Assembly (NCBI RefSeq): GCF_000495855.1
Contig: NZ_AWGF01000017.1
Location: 1-57,495, forward strand
Length of the DNA: 57,495 nt
From: Asticcacaulis sp. YBE204
Lineage (GTDB): Bacteria > Pseudomonadota > Alphaproteobacteria > Caulobacterales > Caulobacteraceae
Direction of reading: 5' to 3'
This document shows, in pieces, positions 36,770 through 47,385 of the stretch. The first letter of the stretch is position 1. Every line of letters begins with the position of its first letter. A model generated the notes under the pieces. That model was not told where the DNA came from. It saw only the letters and a program-made list of their open reading frames with translations, and ran no database searches. A program made the translations under genes and the position numbers.

Positions 36770-39700
36770 TTGCAGTTTCAACGGCTGAAACTTTCGGGCT
36801 TCAAGTCCTTCGTCGATGCGACCGAATTCCGCATCGAACCCGGCCTGACGGGGATCGTGGGGCCGAACGGCTGCGGCAAGTCGAACCTGCTGGAGGCCCT
36901 GCGCTGGGTCATGGGCGCGACCTCGGCCAAGGCGATGCGCGGCGCGGGCATGGAAGACGTCATCTTCGCCGGGTCCGACAAGCGCCCGTCGCGCAACTGG
37001 GCCGAAGTGACGCTCACCATCGACAACGCCTCGCGTCTGGCGCCGCAACCCTTCACCGATCAGCCCGTGCTTGATATCGCCCGGCGCATCGATCGCGGTC
37101 AGGGCTCGACTTACCGCGTCAACGGCAAGGAGGTCCGCGCCCGCGACGTGCAGCTTCTGTTCGCTGACGCTTCGACCGGGGCCAATTCCCCGGCGCTGGT
37201 CCGGCAGGGGCAGATTTCCGAACTGATCGCCGCCAAGCCGCAGAACCGCCGCCGTGTCCTTGAAGAGGCCGCCGGGGTGTCGGGCCTGCACACCCGTCGT
37301 CACGAGGCCGAACTGCGTCTGCGCGCCGCCGAAGCCAATATGGCGCGGCTGGACGATATTTCGCGCGAACTCGACAGCGCCCTGTCGCGTTTGAAACGCG
37401 AGGCGCGTCAGGCCGACAAGTACAAGAAGATTTCCGCCGAGATCCGCGCCCTGCAAAAGGCGATCCTGCACGCCAGATGGCTGGAGGCCGTGGCCGTATT
37501 TCAGGCCGCGACCGGCGACATGCAGACGCTTTCCCGCCGTGTCGAGGACACCGCCCGCGCCGCCGCTACCGCGCAAACCGAGGCGCTGACCGCCGCCGAA
37601 AGAATCCCCGCCCTGCGCGACGAAGAGGCCGTGGCGGCGACCGTCAATCACCGCCTGACCATCGAGAAGGAACGCCTCGACCTCGAAGAGAAGCAGGCTC
37701 TGGCCGAGATCGAGCGCCTGAAATCCGACCTGCGCCGCCAACAGGCCGACCACGCGCGCGAACTGGAACTGGCCCGCGACGGCGAATCGCAGATCGAGCG
37801 CCTGACCGAGATGCTGGAGCGCGTCCGGGCTGAGATCAAGGAGGCCCCGTCTCGCGAACCGGAACTGAAGGCCGCCGTCCTGATGTCGGAAAGCGAGCGC
37901 GTCGAGGCCGATCAGCGCATCGAGGAACTGGCCGCCGAACTGGCCGCCCTGACCGAACGGCAGCGGCTGGAGGCGACGCGGCTGAAAGAAGCACAGACGC
38001 GGTTCGAACGGCTGCTGGCCCAGACCAATCAGGCCGAGCGCGAAAAACAGGCTTTGGGGGCGTTCGATCACGCCGCATTGAAAGCCGCGCGCGAGGCGGC
38101 GACCGGCCTGCAAACGGCTTTGGATGAGGCCCGCACCGCGACTGAGGCGCTGGAAGGCGAGCGCGTCGGCCATGTCAATGCCGAGGCGCAGGCGCGCAAG
38201 GCCGTCCGCGATATCGAGGACCGGCTGGGGCGGCTGACCGCCGAATCACGCGGTCTGGCGCAGGTGCTGAACGCCAATAGCGGCAAGGCAAAAAGCCCGG
38301 TCCTCGACGCCGTGCGCGCCGACAAGGGCTACGAGCTGGCGCTCGCCGCCGCCTTGGGCGACGATCTGAACCTCAGCCTGTCCAAACGCGGCGCGCTGGA
38401 TGCACTGGCCTTCTGGGCCGAAGATTTCGAATCGGCCACGGCCATCGACGGTCTGGCAGCTTTAGGCGTCAAACCCTTGGCCGAGGTGGTGAAAGCGCCC
38501 CCAGCCCTCGCCCTGCGCCTGCAAGCCATCGGCGTCGTGGCGCAGGCCGACGGCGACCGCTTGCAAACGCAATTACCGATGGGCGCGCGACTGGTCTCGG
38601 TCGAGGGCGATCTGTGGCGCTGGGACGGGCTGATCGTCCGCGCCAGAGCCCCGAAACCCGCCGCCGTGCGGCTGGCGCAACGGACGCGGTTCGAGGAACT
38701 GGAAAACGACATCGACGCGCTCAAGCCGCAACTGAATGCCGCGCAGGCGACCCTGACCGAGGCCGCCAATGCCTTGCGCGGCTTCGAGGAGCGTCTGCGT
38801 CTGGCGCGCATCAGACTACCGGAATTGGAACGCGATCTGCGCGCCAGAACCGGGCTGGCCGACGATCTGAGCCGCAAACAGACGCAGTACGAGTCGCGCC
38901 TCGAAGCGCTCGACGGGACGATCAAGCGTCTGCGCGGCGATCTCTCGGAGGCCAAGACCGCCTATGAAGCCCTCGCCGACGAACAATCGACACCCGAAGC
39001 GCAGGACGACCTGAACGATGCCTTGGTCGAGGCGCGCAACCACGCCAATGCCAAGCGTCAGGCCGTGCTGGCCGCCCGCTCGGCGCTCGATGAGGACAGC
39101 CGCAACCGTCAGCAGCGCGAAGCCCGCGAGCGCAACCTCGGCCGCGACCTGAGCGACTGGACGCGGCGACACGGCGAATCGGGCGGCCGCGTCGACAAAC
39201 TGACCCGCGAACAGGAAACGACCGTCGCGGCGCTCGCCAAAGCCGAGGCTGCACCGGAAACCTTCGAGGCCAAACGCCTGACCTTGCTCGATTCGCTGAC
39301 TTTGGCCGAAACGCGTCTGTCGGCGGCGCGCGATGCGCTCGCCTTCGCCGAAACCGCCAAACGCGAAGCCGACGCGGCGGAAAAAGCCCGCGAACACGAA
39401 GCGTCCGAAGCCCGCGAACACCGCGCCGGGGCCTTGGCCCGTCTTGAGGCCGCGACCGCCAAGAAAGACGAGATCGAGTCGCAGATTCTCGATCAGACGC
39501 AGGACACACCCGACGCGCTGGGTCGTCGCCTCAAGGAAGAGGCCATCGCCACCCCCGCCGATGCCGCCGGGGCCGAGGCGCTGCTGTCGGGCCTTGAACG
39601 CGAACGCGACCAACTGGGCGCGGTAAACTTACGGGCTGAGGAAGAGGCGACAGAATATCAGGACCGGCTGGAAAACATCAGCCGCGAACGCCTCGACCTG

Positions 39701-40237
39701 ACGACCGCCATCGCCCGTCTGCGCGAAGGGATCGACGAACTGAACAGTGAGGGTCGCGAGCGATTGTTGGCGGCTTTTGAAGTCATCAACGAACACTTCA
39801 AGACCCTTTTCGTCGCCCTGTTCGGCGGCGGCTCGGCGGAACTGCGGCTGGTCGAATCGGATGATCCGCTGGAGGCCGGTCTCGAAATCTACGCCTGTCC
39901 GCCGGGCAAGCGCCTGTCGACCATGAGCCTGATGTCGGGCGGGGAACAGGCTCTGACGGCCACCGCCCTGATTTTCGGCGTGTTTCTCGCCAATCCGGCC
40001 CCGGTCTGCGTGCTGGACGAGGTGGACGCGCCGCTCGATGACGCCAATGTCGATCGCTATTGCCGTCTGCTGGCCGAAATGCGCACGCGGACCAATACGC
40101 GCTTCATCGCCATCACCCACAATCCGGTGACCATGGCGCGCATGGACCGCCTGTTCGGCGTCACCATGGCCGAGCGCGGCGTCTCGCAACTGGTCAGCGT
40201 CGATCTGACCGCGGCGGAAGCTCTGATCACGGTATAA
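36770..40237 (+). CDS. smc: Chromosome segregation ATPase SMC
   Basis: Forms the ring of the bacterial condensin, which compacts and aligns the chromosome arms. The 1155-residue protein has GPNGCGKS (Walker A, residues 31-38), a first coiled coil to about residue 500, a hinge domain around 510-640, and a second coiled coil rich in Ala/Glu/Arg. The LMSGGEQAL signature is near residue 1055 and Walker B VCVLDEVDAPLDD near 1080. The start is a TTG at 36770, with AGG about 6 bases upstream; no ATG lies near the family N-terminus MQFQRLKLSGFKSF. Confidence 0.95.
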   Translation: MQFQRLKLSGFKSFVDATEFRIEPGLTGIVGPNGCGKSNLLEALRWVMGATSAKAMRGAGMEDVIFAGSDKRPSRNWAEVTLTIDNASRLAPQPFTDQPVLDIARRIDRGQGSTYRVNGKEVRARDVQLLFADASTGANSPALVRQGQISELIAAKPQNRRRVLEEAAGVSGLHTRRHEAELRLRAAEANMARLDDISRELDSALSRLKREARQADKYKKISAEIRALQKAILHARWLEAVAVFQAATGDMQTLSRRVEDTARAAATAQTEALTAAERIPALRDEEAVAATVNHRLTIEKERLDLEEKQALAEIERLKSDLRRQQADHARELELARDGESQIERLTEMLERVRAEIKEAPSREPELKAAVLMSESERVEADQRIEELAAELAALTERQRLEATRLKEAQTRFERLLAQTNQAEREKQALGAFDHAALKAAREAATGLQTALDEARTATEALEGERVGHVNAEAQARKAVRDIEDRLGRLTAESRGLAQVLNANSGKAKSPVLDAVRADKGYELALAAALGDDLNLSLSKRGALDALAFWAEDFESATAIDGLAALGVKPLAEVVKAPPALALRLQAIGVVAQADGDRLQTQLPMGARLVSVEGDLWRWDGLIVRARAPKPAAVRLAQRTRFEELENDIDALKPQLNAAQATLTEAANALRGFEERLRLARIRLPELERDLRARTGLADDLSRKQTQYESRLEALDGTIKRLRGDLSEAKTAYEALADEQSTPEAQDDLNDALVEARNHANAKRQAVLAARSALDEDSRNRQQREARERNLGRDLSDWTRRHGESGGRVDKLTREQETTVAALAKAEAAPETFEAKRLTLLDSLTLAETRLSAARDALAFAETAKREADAAEKAREHEASEAREHRAGALARLEAATAKKDEIESQILDQTQDTPDALGRRLKEEAIATPADAAGAEALLSGLERERDQLGAVNLRAEEEATEYQDRLENISRERLDLTTAIARLREGIDELNSEGRERLLAAFEVINEHFKTLFVALFGGGSAELRLVESDDPLEAGLEIYACPPGKRLSTMSLMSGGEQALTATALIFGVFLANPAPVCVLDEVDAPLDDANVDRYCRLLAEMRTRTNTRFIAITHNPVTMARMDRLFGVTMAERGVSQLVSVDLTAAEALITV

Positions 40238-40324
40238 GTGGATACAAAAAGGCGATTTTCCGATATAGGGATGCTGCACCGCATAATAAGGCGCAATAAG
40301 ATCAACTTTCTGTCATCGGATTGC

Positions 40325-40353
40325 TTGACCTTTCGGGTCTGTCCGATTAGGTT
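40325..40353 (+). promoter_or_regulatory. Possible promoter of the atpIBEF operon
   Basis: TTGACC at 40325-40330, a 17-base spacer, and TAGGTT at 40348-40353. It is 47 bases before the atpI ATG. The match to the vegetative consensus is good at -35 and partial at -10. Confidence 0.4.
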
Positions 40354-40399
40354 CCGCGCCGTCCGGAAGGGGTGCGTGCCTCCCCTGAAAGGGCCGAAC

Positions 40400-40693
40400 A
40401 TGACTGACGAACCCGATAAAGAGACTTCGACCAAGCTTGACGATCTGGACAAGCGCCTTGACGCCATCGAGCGGAAAAAGCGCAAGACCGAGGTCGATCA
40501 CGGCGAAAGCGAAGCGGGCGCCGGAAAGGGCTATCAGGCTCTGGGCGAACTTCTCGGCGGGATTTTCATCGGTCTTGGGGCGGGCTGGCTAAGCGACGAG
40601 TACCTGCATACGCGCCCCTTCGGGATCATTATCGGCGCGATACTGGGACTGGTGGCCGGGGTTTATGCGGTCGCCCGCACTGGACAAAAGTAG
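40400..40693 (+). CDS. atpI: ATP synthase accessory protein AtpI
   Basis: A 97-residue protein with a charged N-terminal half (Lys/Asp/Glu) and two hydrophobic helices (LGELLGGIFIGLGAGWLSD and FGIIIGAILGLVAGVY). This is the AtpI/F0F1-associated family that helps assemble the c-ring. The ATG at 40400 follows GAAAGGG. Open frame upstream of it is not conserved-looking and includes the promoter region. atpB follows after 105 bases. Confidence 0.9.
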   Translation: MTDEPDKETSTKLDDLDKRLDAIERKKRKTEVDHGESEAGAGKGYQALGELLGGIFIGLGAGWLSDEYLHTRPFGIIIGAILGLVAGVYAVARTGQK

Positions 40694-40798
40694 CCTCGCG
40701 CCGAAAAGTGGACACCACTTTTCGGATTCACGTGAGGCGCCAAAGAATTCTTTCGCCGGTTTCCCGGCACCGCAGATTTAATTGATGAGGTAGGGCTT

Positions 40799-41560
40799 AT
40801 GGCCGATCCGTTGCACCAGTTCCAGATCCAGAAGGTCGTCGACCTGCCGGTTATTGACGTCGCTGGTGTGCCCGTCGATCTCTCGATCACCAATTCGGTT
40901 CTGGCCATGCTGATCGGCGTCGGCTCGGTCATTCTGTTTTTCAGCCTGACGACCGCCCGCGCCTCGATCATTCCGGGTCGCTTTCAGGTCATGGCCGAGG
41001 GCCTGTTCGGCCTGATCGACGATCTGGCCGAATCGATCATCGGCCACGACGGTCGCGCCTTCTTCCCCTTCGTCTTTACGCTCTTCCTATTCATCCTGAG
41101 CTGTAACCTCGTCGGCATGACGACCTACTTCACCGCGACGTCGCAACTGGCGGTCACGGCGATGCTGGCCATCCTGACCATCGGCACGGTGATCGTAGTC
41201 GGCATCCTGCGCAACGGTCTGGGCTTCTTCAAGCTGTTCTGCCCGTCGGGCGTGCCCCTGCTGATCCTGCCGATCCTCATCCCTATTGAAATCATCTCCT
41301 TCCTGATGCGCCCCATCACCCTGACGCTGCGTTTGTTCGGCAACATGGTCGGCGGCCACATCGTGATGAAGGTGTTCGCGGGCTTCATCGTCGCACTGGC
41401 TTCGGCGGGCGTGGCGGGGTATCTGGGCGGCTTCGTGTCGCTCACCGCGGTCGTCGCCCTGACGGCGCTGGAGTTCCTGGTGGCCTATCTGCAAGCCTTC
41501 GTGTTCGCGGTTCTGGCCTGTGTCTACCTCAACGACGTGGTGAACCTGCATCACCACTAA
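40799..41560 (+). CDS. atpB: F0 ATP synthase subunit a
   Basis: The static proton-channel subunit next to the c-ring. The 253-residue protein has five or six hydrophobic helices, including the essential arginine region MRPITLTLRLFGNMVGGH and the ending LAYLQAFVFAVLACVYLND-type last helix. Length and motifs are normal. First large gene of the F0 operon, followed by atpE after 50 bases. Confidence 0.97.
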   Translation: MADPLHQFQIQKVVDLPVIDVAGVPVDLSITNSVLAMLIGVGSVILFFSLTTARASIIPGRFQVMAEGLFGLIDDLAESIIGHDGRAFFPFVFTLFLFILSCNLVGMTTYFTATSQLAVTAMLAILTIGTVIVVGILRNGLGFFKLFCPSGVPLLILPILIPIEIISFLMRPITLTLRLFGNMVGGHIVMKVFAGFIVALASAGVAGYLGGFVSLTAVVALTALEFLVAYLQAFVFAVLACVYLNDVVNLHHH

Positions 41561-41610
41561 GTACTTCTTTCTTTAAGTTTCTCTCTTTCTTCCTACGGAG
41601 TTAAAAGTCT

Positions 41611-41835
41611 ATGGACGCTTCTGCTTACAAGTTCCTCGGCGCGGGCCTGGCCATGCTGGGTATGATCGGCGCCGGTATCGGCCTCGGCCTTCTGTTCGGC
41701 AACTTCTTCCAGGGCGCGCTGCGCAACCCGTCGGCCGCCAAGTCGCAACAGACCAACCTGTTCATCGGCATGGCGCTGACCGAAGCCCTCGGCATTCTGG
41801 CGTTCGTTATCGCCATCATGATCCTGAACGGCTAA
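41611..41835 (+). CDS. atpE: F0 ATP synthase subunit c
   Basis: A 74-residue hairpin protein that oligomerises into the rotating ring. Two hydrophobic helices flank the polar loop [10 protein letters not shown]. The proton-carrying acid is the Glu in [13 protein letters not shown] of helix 2. The ATG at 41611 is preceded by a purine-rich stretch (CGGAG). Between the stop and the next gene there are 130 bases. Confidence 0.97.
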   Translation: MDASAYKFLGAGLAMLGMIGAGIGLGLLFGNFFQGALRNPSAAKSQQTNLFIGMALTEALGILAFVIAIMILNG

Positions 41836-41965
41836 TTAGTTCTCTTCTGAGGACTTTTAGAACTACTCAACGACGGATCAGGCTTGGCAAACGAGTCTGA
41901 TCCGCCCGTTTGTTACAGACCACGCTTCCCGCGTTTTTGAGCGTGTGAGGCAAAAGGATCAAACC

Positions 41966-42616
41966 ATGAGCGTTACCTCAAGCCCGGAGGCCACGACCGC
42001 AACCGACACCAGCGCAGACGCGCCGGTGACCACGGTCGCGACCCTTGAGCCTGTCGCGGAAGCGCAAGCCTCCGCCGAGGCGGCCCACGGCGACACCCAC
42101 ACCACCACCGCCCATGCCGAAGAGCATGCGTCGGGCGGCCTGCCGCAGTTCCAGACGGAACACTGGGCCGGTCAGATGGTGTGGCTGGTCATCATCTTCC
42201 TCGTCCTGTTCGTCCTGATCGCCAAGGTGTTCGCCCCCCGTCTGCGCAAGGTCATCGACACGCGCGGCGCAACGATCGCCGAAGATCTGGCCAATGCCCG
42301 CGCCATCCGCGACGAGGCCGAAGCTCAGGCGAAAGACGCTGCGGCTGAAACCGCCGCCGCTCACGTCGCCGCGCGCAAGCTGGCGGCCGACGCCAAGGCC
42401 AAGGCCGCTGCCGAACAGGCCGCTGCCCAAGCCAAGGAAGATGCCCGCCTGAACGCGGTTCTGGCCGAATCGGAAGCTTCGATCCGCGCCAAGCGCGACG
42501 AAGCTTTGTCTCACGTCACCGAGATCGCCACCGACACCGCGTCGGCCCTGATCGAAAAGCTGACCGGCAAGGCCCCGACCAAGACGGCGCTCACCGCCGC
42601 TCTGAAGAAAGCGTAA
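41966..42616 (+). CDS. atpG: F0 ATP synthase subunit b'
   Basis: One of two b-type stator subunits in alphaproteobacteria. The 216-residue protein has an unusually long Ala/Thr/Glu-rich N-terminal extension of about 60 residues before the single membrane helix (GQMVWLVIIFLVLFVLIAKVF). A long Ala/Lys/Glu-rich coiled helix follows. The ATG at 41966 has AAAGGA upstream. The subunit b gene begins 10 bases after its stop codon. Confidence 0.92.
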   Translation: MSVTSSPEATTATDTSADAPVTTVATLEPVAEAQASAEAAHGDTHTTTAHAEEHASGGLPQFQTEHWAGQMVWLVIIFLVLFVLIAKVFAPRLRKVIDTRGATIAEDLANARAIRDEAEAQAKDAAAETAAAHVAARKLAADAKAKAAAEQAAAQAKEDARLNAVLAESEASIRAKRDEALSHVTEIATDTASALIEKLTGKAPTKTALTAALKKA

Positions 42617-42626
42617 GGAGACCTAG

Positions 42627-43133
42627 ATGGAACACGCAGAACCGTCCTTCTGGGCCAATCCCGAAACCTGGGTCCGCATCGGCCTTGGGTGCTTTTTCCT
42701 GCTGCTGATCGTCATGAAGGTGCCGCAAAAGCTGTGGGCATCGCTGGCCGACACCGGCAACGCCGTCCGCGCGGAACTGGACGAAGCCGTCCGCATCCGT
42801 CAGGAAGCGCAGGCCCTGCTCAACCAGATCAAGGCCGAACGTCAGGCTGCCGAGCAAAAGGCCAAGGACCTGATCGCCTTTGCCGAGGAAGAGGCCCAGC
42901 GCCTTGCCGCTGAAGCCAAGGTCAACCTCGACGAGTCGATCAAGCGCCGTCAGGCTCAGGCCGAAGCCAAGATCGCTCAGGCCGAAGCCAAGGCGACCGC
43001 CGAAGTGAAAGCTGCGGCCGCCGATCTGGCTGCCGGTCTGGCCGAAACGATCCTGCTGGAACGTGTGGCCAACCTGCAAGCCGATCCGCTGGTCGATCAG
43101 GCCATCGCTCAAGTGGGTTCGCGCCTGTCGTAA
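42627..43133 (+). CDS. atpF: F0 ATP synthase subunit b
   Basis: A 168-residue stator subunit. One N-terminal membrane helix (VRIGLGCFFLLLIVMKVP) is followed by a long charged helix rich in Ala, Glu, Lys and Gln. It pairs with b' to hold F1 against rotation. Last gene of the F0 operon; the F1 genes are not in this window, as is usual for alphaproteobacteria. Confidence 0.95.
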   Translation: MEHAEPSFWANPETWVRIGLGCFFLLLIVMKVPQKLWASLADTGNAVRAELDEAVRIRQEAQALLNQIKAERQAAEQKAKDLIAFAEEEAQRLAAEAKVNLDESIKRRQAQAEAKIAQAEAKATAEVKAAAADLAAGLAETILLERVANLQADPLVDQAIAQVGSRLS

Positions 43134-43152
43134 GCGATTGTACACGCTAATG

Positions 43153-43185
43153 AAAAAGCCCCGTGGTTCCGCCACGGGGCTTTTT
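43153..43185 (+). terminator. Terminator of the F0 ATP synthase operon
   Basis: A 14-bp perfect stem (43153-43166 with 43172-43185) with a 5-base loop and a T run. Also A-rich on the left, so it may serve the convergent gene as well. Confidence 0.9.
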
Positions 43186-43257
43186 CATGCTCTAGCCTCT
43201 CTGACTTGCGCGGGAGGAATACGATAACAAAAACCCTCCGATCATCTGACCGAAGGG

Positions 43258-43746
43258 TTATTTCGCGCTTTGGGTATGGAAGATGTTTTTCTTGGACTTC
43301 CTGAGAAACCGGCGCCGGAAACCGCCAAGCATCCGACCGGGCGCCTTGAGCACCATCTTCTCGGTCTTCAGCATCTGCTGCCAGACAATCGAAACCACCT
43401 TGGCCCGCGGGCGGAGCAGACGCCGCAGGGGTCCCAGCCATTTCGGATGCTTGCGCTGGACCTTGATGAACTGACGCTTGGCCCAGTAGGAATTCTTCAA
43501 AACGATGATCAGGCCAGCGATCGATACCGGCATACCCATCGGCCCTGGCAAGGGCGCGATCAAGATACCGAGCAAGACCAGCAATGACCCCAGAACGATC
43601 AGCCCAGCGCGCCATATCCGGCTGACGCCACGATGGACCGGGTTTTTCTTCTTGCGGACCTTCACGACCTTCAGGGCGCGCGACACCGAGACCTTCTTTT
43701 CAGAAGGCTTCAAAATGCCAGCAAAGAAGCCTGAAAGGCGGCTCAT
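43258..43746 (-). CDS. PGPGW-type transmembrane protein
   Basis: A 162-residue basic membrane protein. The central block IAPLPGPMGMPVSIAGLIIVLKNSYWAKRQF resembles the putative transmembrane protein family named after PGPGW. Two hydrophobic helices are joined by the PGP turn, with strongly basic, Lys/Arg-rich ends on both sides that should stay in the cytoplasm. Function unknown. Convergent with atpF. Confidence 0.7.
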   Translation of the reverse strand: MSRLSGFFAGILKPSEKKVSVSRALKVVKVRKKKNPVHRGVSRIWRAGLIVLGSLLVLLGILIAPLPGPMGMPVSIAGLIIVLKNSYWAKRQFIKVQRKHPKWLGPLRRLLRPRAKVVSIVWQQMLKTEKMVLKAPGRMLGGFRRRFLRKSKKNIFHTQSAK

Positions 43747-43957
43747 GATCGATCCTCGAATGGGTTATCGCGATCTATAAGGATCGGCGGCCCAAATCTG
43801 TCAGTTGAAATCGGATAACACGGTAAGGTTTACTATTTGGTCGGTATTCAAGGTAAACGCCCGCTCACACCGGCGATATAGGAATCGCTGCGCCTTTTAT
43901 AAAGGGGTGATGCAACCGAATTACGGCACTGTTGCCTTAATGCCGATCACGGTGTGT

Positions 43958-43995
43958 AAAAAAGCCCCGCAGGGTGTTACCTGCGGGGCTTTTTT
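43958..43995 (-). terminator. Terminator of the gcvTHP operon
   Basis: A perfect 16-bp stem (43958-43973 with 43980-43995) with a 6-base loop, about 16 bases after the gcvP stop. Both strands carry a T run beside the stem, so it is likely bidirectional. Confidence 0.9.
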
Positions 43996-44011
43996 TCAGA
44001 ATGGGAGCACT

Positions 44012-46849
44012 CTATTCGGCGCCTTCGTCCATATAGCTTTCGATCGGCGGGCACGAGCAGATCAGATTGCGGTCGCCATAGACGTTGTCGATACGCCCCA
44101 CCGGCGACCAATACTTGTTGGCCATCGAGGCTTTCGTCGGGAAACAGCCCTCCTGACGGCTATAGGCGCGGTCCCAATCGCCCGCCAGATCGAACACCGT
44201 GTGCGGCGCGTGGCGCAGCGGGCTGGTCTCATGCGTGAAGCGGCCATTGGCCACGTCATCGATCTCGCGCTTGATGTCGATCATGGCGTCGCAGAAGCGG
44301 TCCAGCTCAGTCTTGGCTTCCGATTCGGTCGGTTCGATCATCAGGGTCCCGGCGACCGGGAAACTCATGGTCGGGGCGTGGAAACCGTGGTCGATCAGAC
44401 GTTTGGCGATATCGTCGACCGTCACACCCGTCGCGTCCTTGATCGGGCGGACGTCGATGATGCATTCGTGGGCCACACGACCGTTCTCACCGCGATAGAG
44501 CACCGGATAGTGCCCTTCTAGGCGCTCGGCGATGTAGTTGGCGTTGAGGATAGCCACCTCGGTCGCCTGACGCAGGCCCTCATCACCCATCAGCAACATG
44601 TAGGCGAACGAGATCGGCAGGATAGAGGCCGAACCGTAATGCGCCGCCGAGACCGCCCCCGCCTCGCCGGTCTGCGGATCGGTCGGCAGGAAGGGCGTCA
44701 GGTGCGACTTGACGCCGATCGGGCCCATGCCGGGACCGCCGCCGCCGTGTGGTATGCAGAAGGTCTTGTGCAGGTTGAAGTGGCTGACGTCCGAACCGTA
44801 GTGGCCGGGACGCGACAGACCGACCTGCGCATTGAGGTTGGCGCCGTCGAGATAGACCTGCCCGCCGGCCTCGTGGACCAGATCGCAGATGTCGGTGATG
44901 TGCTCTTCGAACACGCCGTGGGTCGACGGATAGGTGATCATGATGCAGGCGAGGTTCGCCGCGTGCTGAGCCACCTTGACCTTGAAATCCTCGAAATCGA
45001 CATTGCCGTCGGTGTCGCAGGCGACGACAACGGTCTTCATGCCGACCATCTGGGCCGAGGCCGGGTTGGTACCGTGCGCCGAGGCCGGGATCAGACAGAT
45101 GTCGCGGTGCGCGTCGCCACGCGACAGGTGGTAACCTCGGATGGCCAGCAGACCGGCATATTCGCCCTGCGCGCCGGAATTGGGCTGCAACGAGACCGAG
45201 TCATAACCCGAAATGGCGCACAGATAAGCTTCGAGCGTCTCGAACATGGCGGCGTAACCCTGCGCCTGATCAGCGGGGGCATAAGGGTGCATGTTGGAGA
45301 ATTCCGGCCAGGTGATCGGGATCATCTCGGTCGTGGCGTTGAGCTTCATGGTGCAGGAGCCCAGCGGGATCATGGTGCGGTCGAGCGCCAGATCCTTGTC
45401 CGACAGGCGACGCATATAGCGCAGCATTTCGGTTTCCGACCGGTGCAAATGGAAGACCGGATGGGTCAGGATGTCGTCGTGACGCAGCAGGCTGTCCGGC
45501 AGGGCGACGCCCTCACCCGTTGCGCCTTCGGTCTTGCCATCGGCGAAGACGGCGACAATGCGGTCCAGCACGACGGCGGTGATGCTTTCGTCCAGCGAAA
45601 CACCCACATGCTGGTCGTTGATGCGGCGGAAATTGAACCCGGCTTCGACAGCGCGGACGTGCAGCGCGGCGACATCGGCGGCTTTGACCGTGATCGTATC
45701 GAAGGCGGCCTTCGTCACGACCTCATAGCCCAGCCCGCTCAGGCGTTTGGCCAGCGTATCGGTGTGACCGTGAATGGTTTGCGCGATGGCTTTCAGACCG
45801 TCCGGACCGTGATAGACGGCGTACATCGAGGCGATAACCGCCAGCAGAACCTGCGCCGTACAGATGTTCGAGGTCGCCTTTTCGCGGCGGATATGCTGTT
45901 CGCGCGTTTGCAGCGCCAGACGGTAAGCGGGCTCACCGCGGCTGTCGACCGAGACGCCCACCAGACGGCCCGGCATAGAGCGCTTGAGCGCGTCTTTGAC
46001 GACCATATAGGCCGCATGCGGACCGCCGTAACCCATCGGCACGCCGTAGCGTTGCATGGAACCGATGGCGATCTCGGCACCCAGTTCAGCGGGTGAGGTC
46101 AGCAACGTCAGGGCCAGCGGATCGGCGGCCATGGAGACGATAGCGCCCTTGGCCTTGAAGTCGGCGATGACGGCGCGGAAGTCGCGCACCTCGCCCGACG
46201 TGCCGGGATATTGCAGCAGCAGGCCGAAATAGTCGCCCTCGGCGGTGGCTGGATCGCCGACGACGACCTCCCAGCCGAGCGGCTCGGCGCGGGTGCGGAT
46301 GACCGCGAGGGTCTGCGGGTGCGTGTCGGCGTCGACGAAGAATCGGTCGGCCTTGACGCGCGACGAGCGGCGGGCTAGCGCCATGGCTTCGGCGGCGGCG
46401 GTCGCCTCATCGAGCAGCGAGGCATTGGCCACATCAAGCCCGGTCAGGTCGCACAGCAGCGTCTGATAGTTGAGCAGGGCTTCGAGACGGCCCTGGCTGA
46501 TTTCCGGCTGATACGGCGTATAGGCCGTATACCAGGCCGGGTTTTCGAGGATATTGCGCTGAATGACCCCCGGCAGCAGTGTCCCGTAATAGCCCTGCCC
46601 GATCAGCGAGATCAGCGGCGTGTTCTGATCGGCGATATCGCGCAGCTTCGCCAGCACCTCGACCTCGGTCAGGCCCGCGCCGATGCCGATGGGCGTGCGC
46701 TCACGGATGGCGACGGGGATGGTCTGGTCGATCAACGCGTCGATATCGCCCACCTTGAGCGTGTCGAGCATGGCGGCGATTTCGCCTTCCGACGGGCCGA
46801 TATGGCGGCGAACGAAGGGACCGGGCGTGGACTGATTTGAACGGGACAT
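44012..46849 (-). CDS. gcvP: Glycine dehydrogenase (decarboxylating), P protein
   Basis: Decarboxylates glycine and loads the aminomethyl group on the H-protein lipoyl arm. A single 945-residue chain, so the long form rather than split GcvPA/GcvPB. The pyridoxal-phosphate lysine lies in [21 protein letters not shown] near residue 695. The N-terminal half has the matching inactive fold and the [10 protein letters not shown] start. ATG at 46849 chosen over 46858. Third gene of gcvT-gcvH-gcvP; a REP pair separates it from gcvH. Confidence 0.97.
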   Translation of the reverse strand: MSRSNQSTPGPFVRRHIGPSEGEIAAMLDTLKVGDIDALIDQTIPVAIRERTPIGIGAGLTEVEVLAKLRDIADQNTPLISLIGQGYYGTLLPGVIQRNILENPAWYTAYTPYQPEISQGRLEALLNYQTLLCDLTGLDVANASLLDEATAAAEAMALARRSSRVKADRFFVDADTHPQTLAVIRTRAEPLGWEVVVGDPATAEGDYFGLLLQYPGTSGEVRDFRAVIADFKAKGAIVSMAADPLALTLLTSPAELGAEIAIGSMQRYGVPMGYGGPHAAYMVVKDALKRSMPGRLVGVSVDSRGEPAYRLALQTREQHIRREKATSNICTAQVLLAVIASMYAVYHGPDGLKAIAQTIHGHTDTLAKRLSGLGYEVVTKAAFDTITVKAADVAALHVRAVEAGFNFRRINDQHVGVSLDESITAVVLDRIVAVFADGKTEGATGEGVALPDSLLRHDDILTHPVFHLHRSETEMLRYMRRLSDKDLALDRTMIPLGSCTMKLNATTEMIPITWPEFSNMHPYAPADQAQGYAAMFETLEAYLCAISGYDSVSLQPNSGAQGEYAGLLAIRGYHLSRGDAHRDICLIPASAHGTNPASAQMVGMKTVVVACDTDGNVDFEDFKVKVAQHAANLACIMITYPSTHGVFEEHITDICDLVHEAGGQVYLDGANLNAQVGLSRPGHYGSDVSHFNLHKTFCIPHGGGGPGMGPIGVKSHLTPFLPTDPQTGEAGAVSAAHYGSASILPISFAYMLLMGDEGLRQATEVAILNANYIAERLEGHYPVLYRGENGRVAHECIIDVRPIKDATGVTVDDIAKRLIDHGFHAPTMSFPVAGTLMIEPTESEAKTELDRFCDAMIDIKREIDDVANGRFTHETSPLRHAPHTVFDLAGDWDRAYSRQEGCFPTKASMANKYWSPVGRIDNVYGDRNLICSCPPIESYMDEGAE

Positions 46850-46865
46850 GGATATCACTACTTAA

Positions 46866-47000
46866 CCCCCTCTCCCTGAGGGAGAGGGCTGGGGTGAGGG
46901 GGAAATATTTCAAAATAGTGAGGGTGTGACACCAGCACCCCCTCACCCGGCTTTCAGGCCACGGGCACCGGCCGCCCGGCTCTCCCTCAAGGGAGAGGGG
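46866..47000. repeat. REP-like palindrome pair (family 1), copy D, inside the gcv operon
   Basis: Two inverted units: CCCCCTCTCCCTGAGGGAGAGGG at about 46866-46888 with GGGGTGAGGGGG, and the opposite unit ending CTCCCTCAAGGGAGAGGGG at 46982-47000. It occupies nearly the whole space between the gcvH stop and the gcvP start. Confidence 0.85.
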
Positions 47001-47006
47001 ATTCTA

Positions 47007-47375
47007 TTACAACGTCGCCAAAAACGCCTCGTAGGCCTCGCGGTCCATCAGGGCGTCCAATTGCGACGGATCGGTCAGCTTGATCTTGGCAAACCAGCCA
47101 CCGGCTTCCGGTACAGCGTTGACGGTTTCCGGCGCGTTGCCAAGCTCCGGATTGCCTTCGACGACTTCGCCATCGACCGGCGCGTAGACGTCCGAGGCGG
47201 CCTTGACCGACTCGACCACGGCGAAACTGTCGCCCTTTTTCAGCACGGTCCCGGCGGCAGGCACGTCAACGAAGACCACATCGCCCAGCGCGTCGGCAGC
47301 ATAGGCCGAAATGCCGACGAAGGCCGTGCCGTCGCCCTGATCCTTGACCCACTCGTGTTCCTTGGTGAATTTCAT
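47007..47375 (-). CDS. gcvH: Glycine cleavage system H protein
   Basis: A 122-residue lipoyl carrier that shuttles the aminomethyl group between P, T and L proteins. The lipoylated lysine is in [15 protein letters not shown]. Length and the KFTKEHEWV start are typical; the long frame upstream of 47375 is overlap with gcvT in another frame and is not used. It starts 10 bases after the gcvT stop codon. Confidence 0.97.
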   Translation of the reverse strand: MKFTKEHEWVKDQGDGTAFVGISAYAADALGDVVFVDVPAAGTVLKKGDSFAVVESVKAASDVYAPVDGEVVEGNPELGNAPETVNAVPEAGGWFAKIKLTDPSQLDALMDREAYEAFLATL

Positions 47376-47385
47376 GACGATGCCC

